Origin: JABJGO01 sp963921245
GTDB taxonomy: Bacteria; Pseudomonadota; Alphaproteobacteria; Rhodospirillales; Casp-alpha2
Direction: 5' to 3'
Length of the DNA: 64,000 bases
Assembly: GCA_963921245.4 (NCBI GenBank)
Contig: CAWUEY030000001.1
Coordinates: 2,480,001 to 2,544,000 of the forward strand
Shown here one piece after another: positions 26,305 through 35,848 of the stretch. A program made the translations under genes and the position numbers. Each line of letters begins with the position of its first letter. Position 1 is the first letter of the stretch. The notes under the pieces are model-generated. The model did no database searches and was not told where the DNA came from. It saw nothing but the letters and a program-made list of their open reading frames with translations.

Positions 26305-26451
26305 GGGCTTCCTGTGGATAAATCTCTAATCTCAGGGAAAAATAGCGACTTTGGGGTCTCCATTCCAGCCCCAGGAACGGCTATATCTAGAGATGGTACC
26401 AATCTTTGAGCAATGACGCGGTTCCAACATGATGCGCGTCCGGGATGTCCT

Positions 26452-28290
26452 ATGGCGTTTCCTCCCTGGTTTCTCGACGAATTGCGCACGCGCCTCAGTC
26501 TGCCCGAGATGATCAGCCGTCGCGTCCAGCTACGCAAGAAAGGCCGGGAATGGCAAGGCCTGTGCCCGTTTCACAACGAGAAAACCCCATCCTTTACCGT
26601 GAACGAGGAAAAAGGCTTCTATCACTGTTTCGGTTGCGGAGAACACGGCAGTGTCTTCGACTTTGTCATGAAGACCGAAGGTATCGGGTTCCCGGAGACG
26701 GTCGAACGCCTAGCAACCGAAGTCGGCATGCAAGTGCCCCGGGACAGCCCCGAGGAGCGTGAGCGTGCACAGCGCCAAAGCACTCTGCAGGAGGTCTGCG
26801 AACGCGCCTGTCAGTGGTTTGAGCGCAATCTGCGCATGCCGGAAGGCCGGGGTGCCCGCGCCTATTTGAAAGACCGCGGCCTGAGCGATGAGACCATTGC
26901 CAAATTTCGGCTGGGGTTTGCACCCAAAGGCCGGAACCTGCTGAAAGGGGCGCTGCTGCGAGACGGCATCTCGGAAGGTCTGCTTATGGAGAACGGGCTG
27001 CTGATCAAACCGCCGGATGAACCGGGACGGGAAAGCCGGGAAACCTATGACCGGTTCCGTGGTCGCGTCATGTTTCCCATTACCGACCGACAGGACCGGG
27101 TTATCGCCTTTGGCGGACGCATTCTGGGCGCGGGCGAGCCCAAGTATCTGAACTCTCCGGAAACGCCGATCTTTCATAAGGGCAACGTGCTGTACGGGTT
27201 GCCGCACGCCCTGCCGGCGGCACGGAAATCGGGCCGGATCATCGTCACCGAAGGGTACATGGACGTGATCGCCCTCAGCATGTCGGGCTTCGAGAATGCT
27301 GTTGCCCCGCTGGGCACGGCCCTGACCGAAGGCCATCTGGGCGCGTTGTGGCGGGTGGTCAGCGAACCCGTCCTGTGTTTTGACGGGGACAGCGCCGGAC
27401 AGCGGGCCGCGGCACGCGCCGCCGAGCGGTGCCTGCCGATCCTGAAGTCCGGCTACGGCATCCGGTTTGCGGAATTACCCGCTGGCGACGACCCGGACAC
27501 TCTGGTTCGTTCCAAGGGTCGTCAGGCCATGCAGGATGTTCTGGACTCCGCACAACCGTTATCGGAAATCCTCTGGCGCATGGAAACAAACGGTGTCACA
27601 CCCCGTACACCGGAAGCGCGCGCCGCCTTGCAGAAGTCGCTCTCTGCCCATGCCAACCAGATCGAAGATCCCACGGTACGTAGGCATTTCCTGAAAGCCT
27701 TCAAGGACCGTATCTGGGGCAATGAACGCAGTGGCACCACCAGAAACCGGGGCGGAAAACGGTCGGCCGCGGCCACATTTGCCACCATCACCGGGGTCGA
27801 TGTGAAGGCTGGACAGACCGACTCCACCGTCAAGAGTCACAAGATTTTGCTTGCAACACTGATGGCACACCCTGATTTGTTCGACGATATCGGCGAGCGC
27901 CTGGGTAATTTGGATTTCAGTAATCTAAGCCAGGACCTTGACAATCTGCGTCAGGAAGTATTAAAGACGCTTGCCGCAGAATCTGGGCTTGATTTTCGGG
28001 GACTTGCCGACCATCTGAACGATACCGGCTATACCGATGCGCTCGATGCGCTACTGAATGACCATGATATCGGCGACGTGTTTTTTGTTCGATCGAATTC
28101 AAACCCTGCGGACGCGCTGAAGGCGTGGGAAGAAGCCTACAGCCTGTTGCTTGGCAAGGATCTGGATTTTGAAATTCGAGAAGCCGAAAGGCGTCTGGCG
28201 GAAGACCCGACAGACGAAAACTTTCGACGGCTTCAGTCGCTTAAGAGACAGGAATTCGAGGCATCGACCCGTGAACTGGCAGATGTCTGA
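26452..28290 (+). CDS. dnaG: DNA primase
   Basis: About 612 residues from the ATG at 26452; the frame opens 13 codons earlier, but homologues begin like MAFPPWFLDELRTRL. An N-terminal zinc ribbon (C38-x2-H41 ... C59-x2-C62), the RNA polymerase core with FPITDRQDRVIAFGGR, and the TOPRIM domain with VTEGYMDVIAL and CFDGDSAGQRAA are followed by the DnaB-interacting C-terminal helical domain. It makes RNA primers for the replication fork. rpoD starts 21 bp behind it, the classical macromolecular-synthesis pair. Confidence 0.97.
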   Translation: MAFPPWFLDELRTRLSLPEMISRRVQLRKKGREWQGLCPFHNEKTPSFTVNEEKGFYHCFGCGEHGSVFDFVMKTEGIGFPETVERLATEVGMQVPRDSPEERERAQRQSTLQEVCERACQWFERNLRMPEGRGARAYLKDRGLSDETIAKFRLGFAPKGRNLLKGALLRDGISEGLLMENGLLIKPPDEPGRESRETYDRFRGRVMFPITDRQDRVIAFGGRILGAGEPKYLNSPETPIFHKGNVLYGLPHALPAARKSGRIIVTEGYMDVIALSMSGFENAVAPLGTALTEGHLGALWRVVSEPVLCFDGDSAGQRAAARAAERCLPILKSGYGIRFAELPAGDDPDTLVRSKGRQAMQDVLDSAQPLSEILWRMETNGVTPRTPEARAALQKSLSAHANQIEDPTVRRHFLKAFKDRIWGNERSGTTRNRGGKRSAAATFATITGVDVKAGQTDSTVKSHKILLATLMAHPDLFDDIGERLGNLDFSNLSQDLDNLRQEVLKTLAAESGLDFRGLADHLNDTGYTDALDALLNDHDIGDVFFVRSNSNPADALKAWEEAYSLLLGKDLDFEIREAERRLAEDPTDENFRRLQSLKRQEFEASTRELADV

Positions 28291-28311
28291 GAGAGATTAG
28301 GGATTACGACA

Positions 28312-30363
28312 TTGGCAAAGGCAGCAACAGCCGTACAACCAGGCACGGAAGAACAGGCAGACAGCCCGCTACTGGACACTCTCGGTGCCGCCGTCAAAAA
28401 GATGGTCGCGAAGGGCAAGGAACTCGGTTACGTCACCTATGACGAACTGAACGAAGCCCTGCCGCCCGACGAGATTTCTTCAGAACAGATCGAAGATACC
28501 ATGGCTATGCTGTCCGAAATGGGCATCAACGTGGTGGACAACGAAGAAGGCGAGGAAACCGCCGCACCGGAAAAAGCCGAAGAAGAAGGCGAAGGCAAAA
28601 CCGCCGCCTCGGGTAATGTGGATGAATCCGATGTGGGCCGGACCGATGATCCTGTGCGCATGTACCTCCGCGAAATGGGGTCAGTGGAGCTGCTGTCCCG
28701 CGAAGGCGAGATTGCCATTGCCAAACGCATTGAAGCCGGTCGCGAAATGATGATCGGCGGGCTGATGGAGAGCCCGCTGACCATTCAGGCTATTGTCGAG
28801 TGGCATGACGCTCTGGCGGGCAGTCGTATGTTGTTGCGCGACATTATCGACTTGGAAGCCACTTACGGTGGCAAGCCGGGCGGGCAAACCGGCAACGATA
28901 ACAACGAAGACAAAGACGGCGAAGAGGGTGAAGCCGCGGCGCCTGCAGCGGAACCTGTTACTGTCAAGCAAGAAGACCCCAAGAAAACTCGCAAGGCCGA
29001 TAACGAAAACGCCGCCGACGGTGGGGAAGACGGCGAGGGTGGTGAAGGTGACAATGACGGCGGCGATGAAGACGACGAGGACGCCGAAGCGGAAGCCAAT
29101 ATGTCCCTCGCGGTCCTGGAAGCCAAGCTGACACCGCAGGTCGTCGAGACCTTTGGGTTAATCACCAAAACCTACAAACGCCTTAACCGGGCACAGGAAA
29201 AACGCCTGGACATCATGCAGTCCGGTGGCGATGTCAAACCAGCATCAGAAAAACGCTACGAGAAGCTACGCCATGAGCTGATCGAAATGATGGAGGACGT
29301 TCACCTGAACAACCTACGGATCGAACAGCTGATCGAACAGCTTTATGGGCTCAACCGGCAACTGTTGGGCCTCGAAGGTAAGCTCCTGCGGCTCGCCACC
29401 ACCGCCCGGGTCAAGCGTGAGGATTTCCTCGCGCAGTATTACGGTCACGAACTTGATCCTGGCTGGTTGAAGCGGGTTTCCAAAAACAGCAAGGCCTGGG
29501 AAAAGTTCGCCACGAAATCCAAGAAGGACATCGGTGCTATCCGTGACACCATAGGTGAGATTTCCCAGAAAGCCGGTTTACCCATCATCGAATTCCGTCG
29601 GGTTGTCGGTGTGGTCCAGAAAGGTGAGCGCGAAGCGGCCAAAGCCAAGAAGGAAATGATCGAGGCCAACCTGCGGCTGGTGATTTCCATTGCCAAGAAA
29701 TACACCAATCGCGGCTTACAGTTCCTCGACTTGATCCAGGAAGGTAACATCGGTCTGATGAAAGCCGTGGATAAATTTGAGTATCGGCGCGGGTACAAGT
29801 TCTCGACCTATGCCACATGGTGGATCAGACAGGCCATCACGCGCTCCATTGCCGATCAGGCACGCACCATTCGTATCCCAGTGCATATGATCGAAACCAT
29901 CAATAAGCTGGTGCGCACGTCACGCCAGATGTTGCACGAAATCGGTCGCGAACCAACGCCGGAAGAGCTCGCGGAGAAGCTCTCCATGCCGCTTGAGAAA
30001 GTGCGTAAGGTCCTGAAAATTGCCAAGGAACCGGTCTCTCTCGAAACACCGATCGGTGATGAGGAAGACAGCCACCTAGGTGACTTCATTGAGGATAAAA
30101 ACGCGATCCAGCCACTGGATGCCGCCATTCAGGCCAACCTGCGGGAAACCACGACGCGTGTACTGGCGTCTCTCACGCCACGCGAGGAACGCGTGCTGCG
30201 CATGCGCTTCGGTATTGGCATGAACACGGATCATACACTGGAGGAAGTTGGACAGCAGTTCAGCGTGACCCGTGAACGTATTCGCCAGATTGAGGCCAAG
30301 GCGCTGCGGAAGCTGAAGCACCCCAGTCGCTCGCGCAAATTGCGCAGCTTCCTGGGCTACTAG
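28312..30363 (+). CDS. rpoD: RNA polymerase primary sigma factor (sigma-70)
   Basis: 683 residues with a TTG start. Region 1.1 is followed by 1.2 (DPVRMYLREMGSVELLSREG), a long acidic insertion (roughly residues 185-262, rich in D, E, N and G) inside the non-conserved region, then regions 2.1-2.4 (ANLRLVISIAKKYTNRGLQF, FSTYATWWIRQAITRSIADQ), 3 (PTPEELAEKL) and 4 (LTPREERVLRMRFGIGMNT plus the helix-turn-helix FSVTRERIRQIEAKALRKLK). It recognises housekeeping promoters. Full length, ending in the conserved SRSRKLRSFLG. A CAU tRNA follows after 57 bp. Confidence 0.98.
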   Translation: MAKAATAVQPGTEEQADSPLLDTLGAAVKKMVAKGKELGYVTYDELNEALPPDEISSEQIEDTMAMLSEMGINVVDNEEGEETAAPEKAEEEGEGKTAASGNVDESDVGRTDDPVRMYLREMGSVELLSREGEIAIAKRIEAGREMMIGGLMESPLTIQAIVEWHDALAGSRMLLRDIIDLEATYGGKPGGQTGNDNNEDKDGEEGEAAAPAAEPVTVKQEDPKKTRKADNENAADGGEDGEGGEGDNDGGDEDDEDAEAEANMSLAVLEAKLTPQVVETFGLITKTYKRLNRAQEKRLDIMQSGGDVKPASEKRYEKLRHELIEMMEDVHLNNLRIEQLIEQLYGLNRQLLGLEGKLLRLATTARVKREDFLAQYYGHELDPGWLKRVSKNSKAWEKFATKSKKDIGAIRDTIGEISQKAGLPIIEFRRVVGVVQKGEREAAKAKKEMIEANLRLVISIAKKYTNRGLQFLDLIQEGNIGLMKAVDKFEYRRGYKFSTYATWWIRQAITRSIADQARTIRIPVHMIETINKLVRTSRQMLHEIGREPTPEELAEKLSMPLEKVRKVLKIAKEPVSLETPIGDEEDSHLGDFIEDKNAIQPLDAAIQANLRETTTRVLASLTPREERVLRMRFGIGMNTDHTLEEVGQQFSVTRERIRQIEAKALRKLKHPSRSRKLRSFLGY

Positions 30364-30420
30364 GAAGATGTTTGAAACGGTTTTGCCGCCGGCTTTGGAC
30401 AACCAAACCGGCAGCCTGGT

Positions 30421-30497
30421 GGGCCTGTAGCTCAGTTGGTTAGAGCCGGCCGCTCATAACGGTCTGGTCGCAGGTTCGAGCCCTGCCGGGCCCACCA
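30421..30497 (+). tRNA. tRNA with anticodon CAU, probably tRNA-Ile2 (lysidine type)
   Basis: A complete cloverleaf. The acceptor arm GGGCCTG pairs with CGGGCCC; the D arm is GCTC/GAGC; the anticodon stem GGCCG/CGGTC encloses CTCATAA; the T arm GCAGG-TTCGAGC-CCTGC follows; and CCA is encoded. The body resembles tRNA-Ile more than initiator or elongator Met, so the C34 is probably converted to lysidine to read AUA. An elongator tRNA-Met remains possible. Position directly after rpoD fits other alphaproteobacteria. Confidence 0.9.
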
Positions 30498-30535
30498 CCC
30501 CCGCCGAACAAAGGTCGAACCGACAAATTGCCAAC

Positions 30536-30642
30536 CCTGATACAAAATGCTCCGTCCAGACGATTATGCTTATACCCCCTCAGACGGCGCTTGCACATAA
30601 CACCCACAATACTTCCAAATCAGAGCTATCTGGGTCAGCCCC
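30536..30642 (-). mobile_element. Decayed end of an IS1595-family element
   Basis: This 107-bp stretch is clearly similar to the start of the IS at 36871-37665. It ends in the identical 16-base terminal repeat TATCTGGGTCAGCCCC (30627-30642), and in the minus-strand frame it reads MCKRRLRGYKHNRLDG, a degenerate version of the transposase N-terminus MRKSRLSVYKQDRLME. Only the transposase 5' end survives. It lies 38 bp after the tRNA. Confidence 0.85.
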
Positions 30643-30777
30643 TAAATCCACCTACGGGAATCGCTTCGTAGCATGATTTCGCATCTTGACCCCGCTCTTT
30701 AACTCCGTCATATCTATTCCACCACTGGCACCTGGTTTGAAGGGCCTCTTTGACAGGGTTTGTTACAGGAGGTTCAT

Positions 30778-31758
30778 ATGCTGCCGATCTTTGATCTTTC
30801 CGAATTTATGCATGGTGACGATGCCGCGCGCCTGGATTTTGCCCATCGTGTGGGTGAGGCCTGTGAGAGCGTGGGCTTTTTCTATGTAAAGAACCACGGC
30901 GTGCCCGAGGCCGTCATTGACGGTATACGCGATCAGGCGAAGGCTTTCTTCGATCTGCCGTACCCGGAGAAACTGAAGTGCGAGCGGCCGCACGGTCGGT
31001 ACCGGGGTTACATTCCGCCGTCCGATTTTGCGGAGACGCCCGCCGACCGTCCGCCCGTCCATTACGAGGCCTATCTGACCGGCATCGATGTCGCCCCGGA
31101 CAATCCGGCGGTGGCGGCGGCCCATGGAATGCTGATCCCCAACATGTGGCCGGATCAACCCGTTGGGTTCAGGGCCGCGGTCGAAACCTATCAGCAGGGT
31201 GTGCATCGTGTCGGTATGGCGGTCATGGAGGTGTTTGCTCTCGCGCTTGATGACGAAGCACAGGGCGGGCGCCGATTTGATGTGTCGGCCATTTTTGCCA
31301 ACTCTCTCAGCAATATCTCCATGCTGCACTACCTGGCGCGCCCGGATGATGGCAGCCTCGGCCCCGACGATGCCAATGCGCACCATGATACCAATGCAGT
31401 GACGATCCTGCTGCCGAGTCCCATCGGTGGACTGGAGGTGCTGCACGCGGATGGTACATGGATCGAGGCGCCGCCGCTGGAAGGATGTTTTGTCGTCAAC
31501 ATCGGTAACATGATGCAGAGCTGGTCCGGCGGCCGGTTCAAATCCACCATGCACCGGGTGCACCCGCCGCTCGGCAAGGATCGCTATTCCATCGGTTACT
31601 TCCTGGTGCCGGGATATGATGTGGTGGTGGAACCCGTTGATCCGGAGTCCGTTATTGCGCCCGAGTTCTGTACGCCGGTGCATGTGGGTGAAGACCTAGC
31701 CCGGTTCGTGAAGAGTTGCGATGCCATGATCCCGGTATACGGTAAGGAAACCACGTAA
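30778..31758 (+). CDS. Isopenicillin-N-synthase-like Fe(II)/2-oxoglutarate oxygenase
   Basis: 326 residues from the ATG at 30778, which has AGGAGG 6 bases upstream (the frame opens 6 codons earlier). The N-terminal DIOX_N domain (PIFDLSEF, CESVGFFYVKNHGVP, KAFFDLPYPEKLK) is followed by the 2OG-Fe(II) domain with metal ligands H202, D204 (HHDTNAVTILL) and H259 (STMHRVHPP) and the R269-x-S271 that anchors the co-substrate. Members include IPNS, flavone synthases and many uncharacterised bacterial enzymes, so the substrate is open. It lies first in the accessory segment, beside a C45 acyltransferase. Confidence 0.88.
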   Translation: MLPIFDLSEFMHGDDAARLDFAHRVGEACESVGFFYVKNHGVPEAVIDGIRDQAKAFFDLPYPEKLKCERPHGRYRGYIPPSDFAETPADRPPVHYEAYLTGIDVAPDNPAVAAAHGMLIPNMWPDQPVGFRAAVETYQQGVHRVGMAVMEVFALALDDEAQGGRRFDVSAIFANSLSNISMLHYLARPDDGSLGPDDANAHHDTNAVTILLPSPIGGLEVLHADGTWIEAPPLEGCFVVNIGNMMQSWSGGRFKSTMHRVHPPLGKDRYSIGYFLVPGYDVVVEPVDPESVIAPEFCTPVHVGEDLARFVKSCDAMIPVYGKETT

Positions 31759-31769
31759 AAACCGGATTT

Positions 31770-31795
31770 GTGACAACCGTCACTGATTTTTTATT
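31770..31795 (+). terminator. Weak intrinsic terminator after the oxygenase gene
   Basis: A 5-bp stem (GTGAC/GTCAC) with a 4-nt loop, followed by TGATTTTTTATT. It lies 12 bp after the oxygenase stop codon. The stem is short, so termination may be partial. Confidence 0.4.
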
Positions 31796-32214
31796 CCGAG
31801 TAAGCCATCCTATCATGGCTGGTACACCCCCCAAGCGTGATCGCAGGCGGTTGGTTAATTTAGCTAACTGGCTGCGTGAATCATCCTCTGATTTTATATT
31901 GAGGCTGATTCACGATTTTAATCGGGATGATTAAAATCGATCAGGCCAGATCAGCACCGCATCCGGTTGGATTCTCTCGTGTTTTCAGCCGGATGCGGGA
32001 TCGGGTCTCTAGCTCCCAGAGTCTCATGTAGAGTATCATGTGGGATGAAGTCATTGTCTGACTTATCGACCTTGTTATCGCGATTGCGATGGATATGGGG
32101 CTTTAATTACCTCCCGCCGGGCTGTTTTTCCGGCCGCCGGCGTGGGCGGGCGGGAACTGAAGACTGCAACACGGCAGTCTTTACAAAGTCGCGGCCGCGC
32201 TCGACACTCAGGCC
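31796..32214. other. Non-coding interval with three consecutive inverted repeats
   Basis: No gene seen. Three palindromic pairs follow one another: GTGAATCA/TGATTCAC (31876-31913, 22-nt loop), GATTTTAATC/GATTAAAATC (31914-31938, 5-nt loop) and CGCATCCGG/CCGGATGCG (31958-31997). The rest, to the start of the C45 gene, has no promoter I can defend. Confidence 0.6.
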
Positions 32215-33261
32215 ATGAGTCGTTTCAAAGAAATCATGATCATCGGCGATGCCCATGCCCGCGGGCGGGCACATGGCGAACAGTTGCGTGACGAGATCGC
32301 GACGGCCATCGATTTTTATCGCTCGGCGTTTGCTCTTGAAGACGCAATCGTAATGGAACAGGCCAGTTATTTTCGCCGGGTGATCAGTGACTTTAACTCG
32401 GATTATGCCACCGAAATTGAGGGTATTGCCGAGGCGGCGGGCCAGGATACGCTCTGGCTGGTGGCGTTGAACGCCCGCACGGAAATCCTCGCCCTGAAAA
32501 ACGCAAAAGCCGCCACCTCACGAGTCGCCAATGAATGCACCTCCCTGTGTTTTGGTGACACGGCTCTGGTGGGCCAGACCTGGGATTGGGGTGAGCCGCT
32601 GGAACATCTGTGTGCGGTGGCGCATCTGGAACGGGAAGACGGGCATCGGATACGGATGCTCGTGGAGCCGGGCATGCTGGGCAAGATAGGCATGAACAGC
32701 GCGGGCGTTGGTGTGTGCCTGAATATTCTCACTCTGCCGGGACAACGTCTTGACGGATTGCCCATCCATGTGATGCTGCGGGCCATTCTGGACAGTATCT
32801 CGGCGGCGGGCGCGGCGGCCACCATTGATAGTGCAGCGGCGGGCAAGTCCAGCAATGTTGTTGTTGCCGACAAATCCGGGGCGTGCTTCGAGCGGGAATT
32901 TGCCGGTGCAGAGACGTTTCTGCCCGCCCCGCACGGGGATACGGTGCACGTGCACACCAACCACTATTGCGGACGAGAAATAAATGCACCGGGTGATCCG
33001 GAATTCTATAACTCCCGAACCCGTATGAAACGGGCCCAAGCGCGGATTGATGCCGCAAGCGATCATTCCGTGGAATCCATGCAGGGCATTCTGTCTGATC
33101 GATCAGACAATCCCTATCCCATCTTCCGGCCATACCTGCCGGACGAGGAATTGGTGGCTGTCGGTACCGTTGCCACCATGGTCATGGATTTAAAGGCGGG
33201 TGATTTCCACATCCGCAGGGGCGCTGATGCCCATGCGCCATTTGTGATTTATTCGGTCTGA
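32215..33261 (+). CDS. C45-family acyltransferase/amidohydrolase (acyl-CoA:6-APA acyltransferase-like)
   Basis: 348 residues. This Ntn-hydrolase family is named after fungal isopenicillin N acyltransferase. The self-processing site is C108 in NECTSLCFGD: cleavage before this Cys would free it as the N-terminal nucleophile. Other family marks are GDAHARGRAHGEQL near the start, GQTWDWG and the C-terminal TVATMVMDLKAGDFHIRRG. Bacterial members act on varied amides and are mostly uncharacterised. It is in the same direction as the IPNS-like gene, 456 bp further on. No signal peptide is obvious. Confidence 0.8.
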   Translation: MSRFKEIMIIGDAHARGRAHGEQLRDEIATAIDFYRSAFALEDAIVMEQASYFRRVISDFNSDYATEIEGIAEAAGQDTLWLVALNARTEILALKNAKAATSRVANECTSLCFGDTALVGQTWDWGEPLEHLCAVAHLEREDGHRIRMLVEPGMLGKIGMNSAGVGVCLNILTLPGQRLDGLPIHVMLRAILDSISAAGAAATIDSAAAGKSSNVVVADKSGACFEREFAGAETFLPAPHGDTVHVHTNHYCGREINAPGDPEFYNSRTRMKRAQARIDAASDHSVESMQGILSDRSDNPYPIFRPYLPDEELVAVGTVATMVMDLKAGDFHIRRGADAHAPFVIYSV

Positions 33262-33492
33262 TCCTTGTAGAAACCCGGTCAAAGTCGCACACTAACGGGT
33301 GACGTTATCCACGGTCTTTCCTCTCATCATCAAAGGTTTTGAAGAAACCGTTTGGCAGGAAAGGGCGCGGCACCCCATCTCCCGCCATGTGTGGGACCTG
33401 ATGACGTGTGTACGATTCAGATCGGCTTCGAGAATGAAGACGCCGCGCAGGCCGCGGAGACCATCGTCGAAGCCAGGGCCGGGACTAAACCC

Positions 33493-34218
33493 CTAGCCCC
33501 TATGGTGTTTGATCAGGTCACCGAGAGTCTGATGCTGCTTGCCGTCTGAGTCAAAATTATCCGGACTGAGCCATTGTTCGTAGGCCGCCTTGGTGGCGGG
33601 CCATTCGTGATCCAGGATTGAATACCAGGCGGTATCCCGGTTTCGGTTTTTGTAGACTATGCACTGACGAAAAATCCCCTCGAATGTCAAACCGAGTCGG
33701 ATGGCGGCGCGACAGGATCGGGCATTCAAGGCATCGCACTTCCATTCATACCGTCGGTAATTCAATTCGTCGAATGCCCGCGCCATCATCAGGAACATGG
33801 CTTCGGTTGCCATGGGGGTCCGTTGCAGGGCCGGGGAAAAATTGATGTGGCCGACTTCGATGCTGCCGGCAGCCGGATTGATGCGCAGGTAGCTGGCAAC
33901 GCCGACTGCGTGGCCCGTGGATTTATCAAAGATCGCATGGAACAAAGGATCAAGTCCGGTACAGTCTTTCCGTAACCAGACCTGGTATTCCTCAAAATTC
34001 GCGAAGGGGCCATAGGGCAGGTAAGCCCAGACCCTGTCTTCCTGATCTTCTACATAAGCGGCGTATAGCTCGCGCGCATGTGCGCCGGGATCGAGAATTT
34101 CCAGACGCACATGTTGACCCTCCATGGGGGTGTGTGGTGGTAGCGACAGGGGTTTCCAGTCCGGCACCGGAAACCCGACGGGCAGGCCGAGGTCATTGGT
34201 ATGGGGCGTGTCGCTCAT
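33493..34218 (-). CDS. GNAT-family N-acetyltransferase (RimJ/RimL type)
   Basis: 241 residues. The acetyl-CoA fold is marked by VGVASYLRINPAAGSIEVGH, the loop RTPMATEAMFLMMARAF and the C-terminal YEWKCDALNARSCRAAIRLG followed by FEGIFRQ, all typical of RimJ/RimL-like enzymes that acetylate protein N-termini or small amines. The target is unknown. Its 3' end overlaps nothing supportable, and it runs against the C45 gene. Confidence 0.85.
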   Translation of the reverse strand: MSDTPHTNDLGLPVGFPVPDWKPLSLPPHTPMEGQHVRLEILDPGAHARELYAAYVEDQEDRVWAYLPYGPFANFEEYQVWLRKDCTGLDPLFHAIFDKSTGHAVGVASYLRINPAAGSIEVGHINFSPALQRTPMATEAMFLMMARAFDELNYRRYEWKCDALNARSCRAAIRLGLTFEGIFRQCIVYKNRNRDTAWYSILDHEWPATKAAYEQWLSPDNFDSDGKQHQTLGDLIKHHRG

Positions 34219-34326
34219 TGTTTGTCCCGCCGGTCCGTTGGGAGATTGCTGAAGTGTGGCTGCAGAGACGAGCTGTCCGAAGGTCCAGTTTTGTGGAACC
34301 GGACAGAAACATTATTGCATCTCGTA

Positions 34327-35715
34327 CTAGACATTGTCTCGGGGAATGGAAAACGACCAATTTCGCGAAAAAATACGGGTGTCACCTTCATAGGCATCCA
34401 GTTCTGCCGTGACATGGAATGTCTCCCGGTCCGCGGTCAGGGTTGTGGAGGTTATGGCCCGTGCTGACCACTGTCCACGCTCCAGAAACCGGTTCCAGGA
34501 AGCCGTCGCCGACGCCGACAGGGGATCGAGCGGGTTGATCGTAAATCGTTCCTCGCCATAGCCCCCAAAGGTCAGAGCGATATCCTCCCGTTTCTTGATT
34601 CCGGTATTAAAGGTGCGCACGTATTCACTCAGCCCTGAGCGGGCGTGCCGAGCGGTGGTCCACTCGGCATGGCCGGGCTCAATCACTGAAAATGAAAGAG
34701 GCGATGCGGCTTCCGCTTCACCAAGGTCTTGAAACGGGTCTTCCGTCTCGCGGATGGGGCGAACGGGAAGATCAAGGCAACTGTCCCCGGTGTGCAGGAT
34801 CAGTGTTACCGTTTCTGGCGACGGCCAAATGGTCGGCCAGAAGGCCGTTGAAATGGCCAGTCGGATGCGATGCCCTACAGGAAAGCGCTGACCACAGAAA
34901 TTGAGCGGGATCGAAATGTCGTAAACTTTACCGGGTTCCAGCGGCGCGGGTTGATCATGACCGTTCCGATGACTGAGGTTGAGCATGCCGTAACTGACAC
35001 GGGTTGCTCTGCCGTCCGGCATCACATCGGAGAGACACAACGCCAGATGGGCCTGCGGCTTGTCGACGCCGAGACGGAGACGGGCGACAGGCTGGCCCAG
35101 CACTTCCAGATGATCTTCCATGGGCGCTGTTTCAAAAACCAGACTATTGCCTTCTTCCAGCCGTTGATCGAGGGGCATTTCCGGCCCGCTGCCGTGGGGA
35201 AACCAGTGACCCGATGTGGAGCCCGTATCTTCTGCGGACCGCAAACTGATAACGGGGGTTTCATCCGGTTCTTCCCGTTGAAGGGTAGCGGCACCGAGAT
35301 GATATGTGGCGGTTTCCACATAAGGGGAAGGCCAATCTAGATCCGTGATCCACCGACCGGGGCGTTCTTCGTACTCGGCACGTGGCGGCATGGTGTCCTG
35401 CATCCAGGAGATAACTCTAGGTTCATCCATAATGCCGGTATCTTCACCCTTGAGCCATTGATCCCACCATCGCAGGGATTCCTTAAGGAAATTGATGGCA
35501 GGCCCCGGGGTGCCGTATTGAGGCCAAACATGAGCCCAGGGTCCAATCAGGGCACGGGTTGGAACGTCAAGGCCTTCCAGCAACCGGAAAACCGCATTGG
35601 TATAGGCATCCGCCCAGCCGCCAAAGATCAAGTCTATATGCCCAACCCATGAAAACCTCCAAATCCAATATCGGGAATGCAGGGAATCAGAAGAAGGGTA
35701 AAATTGATTCAACAT
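34327..35715 (-). pseudogene. CocE/NonD-type hydrolase lacking its N-terminal half
   Basis: The 462-codon frame matches the second half of CocE/NonD hydrolases. It contains the catalytic-Asp strand FGGWADAYTNAV and the His in ALIGPWAHVWPQYG, then the PepX C-terminal jelly-roll domain (LEVLGQPVARLRLGVDKPQA to the end). Family members are about 650-700 residues, and the nucleophile segment (G-x-S-x-G) and the first alpha/beta part are missing. The first 30 residues (to about 35640) look degenerate, and nothing further upstream resembles the family. Probably a truncated, inactive gene; a new short protein is less likely. Confidence 0.75.
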
Positions 35716-35848
35716 TCGTCAAATCTGCTCTAGGTAGTTTGTCATTTCAAATTTCACGAAATCTTCACGGGCTACTCTCACGGGCATCCGGCAGAATTAG
35801 CGGGAATGGCATTGGGTTTGTTTGAACGGCGGGTGGTTGCCCTGATAA

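Noticed and set aside
28870..29100. The long acidic repeat-like stretch in rpoD as a possible insertion or sequencing artefact
   Set aside because: It stays in frame with conserved regions on both sides, and acidic insertions at this place are usual in alphaproteobacterial RpoD.
33352..33549. A 65-codon TTG-start frame that looks helical (FENEDAAQAAET)
   Set aside because: No ribosome site, no known family, and its last 57 bases overlap the end of the GNAT gene on the other strand. Kept as a possibility only.
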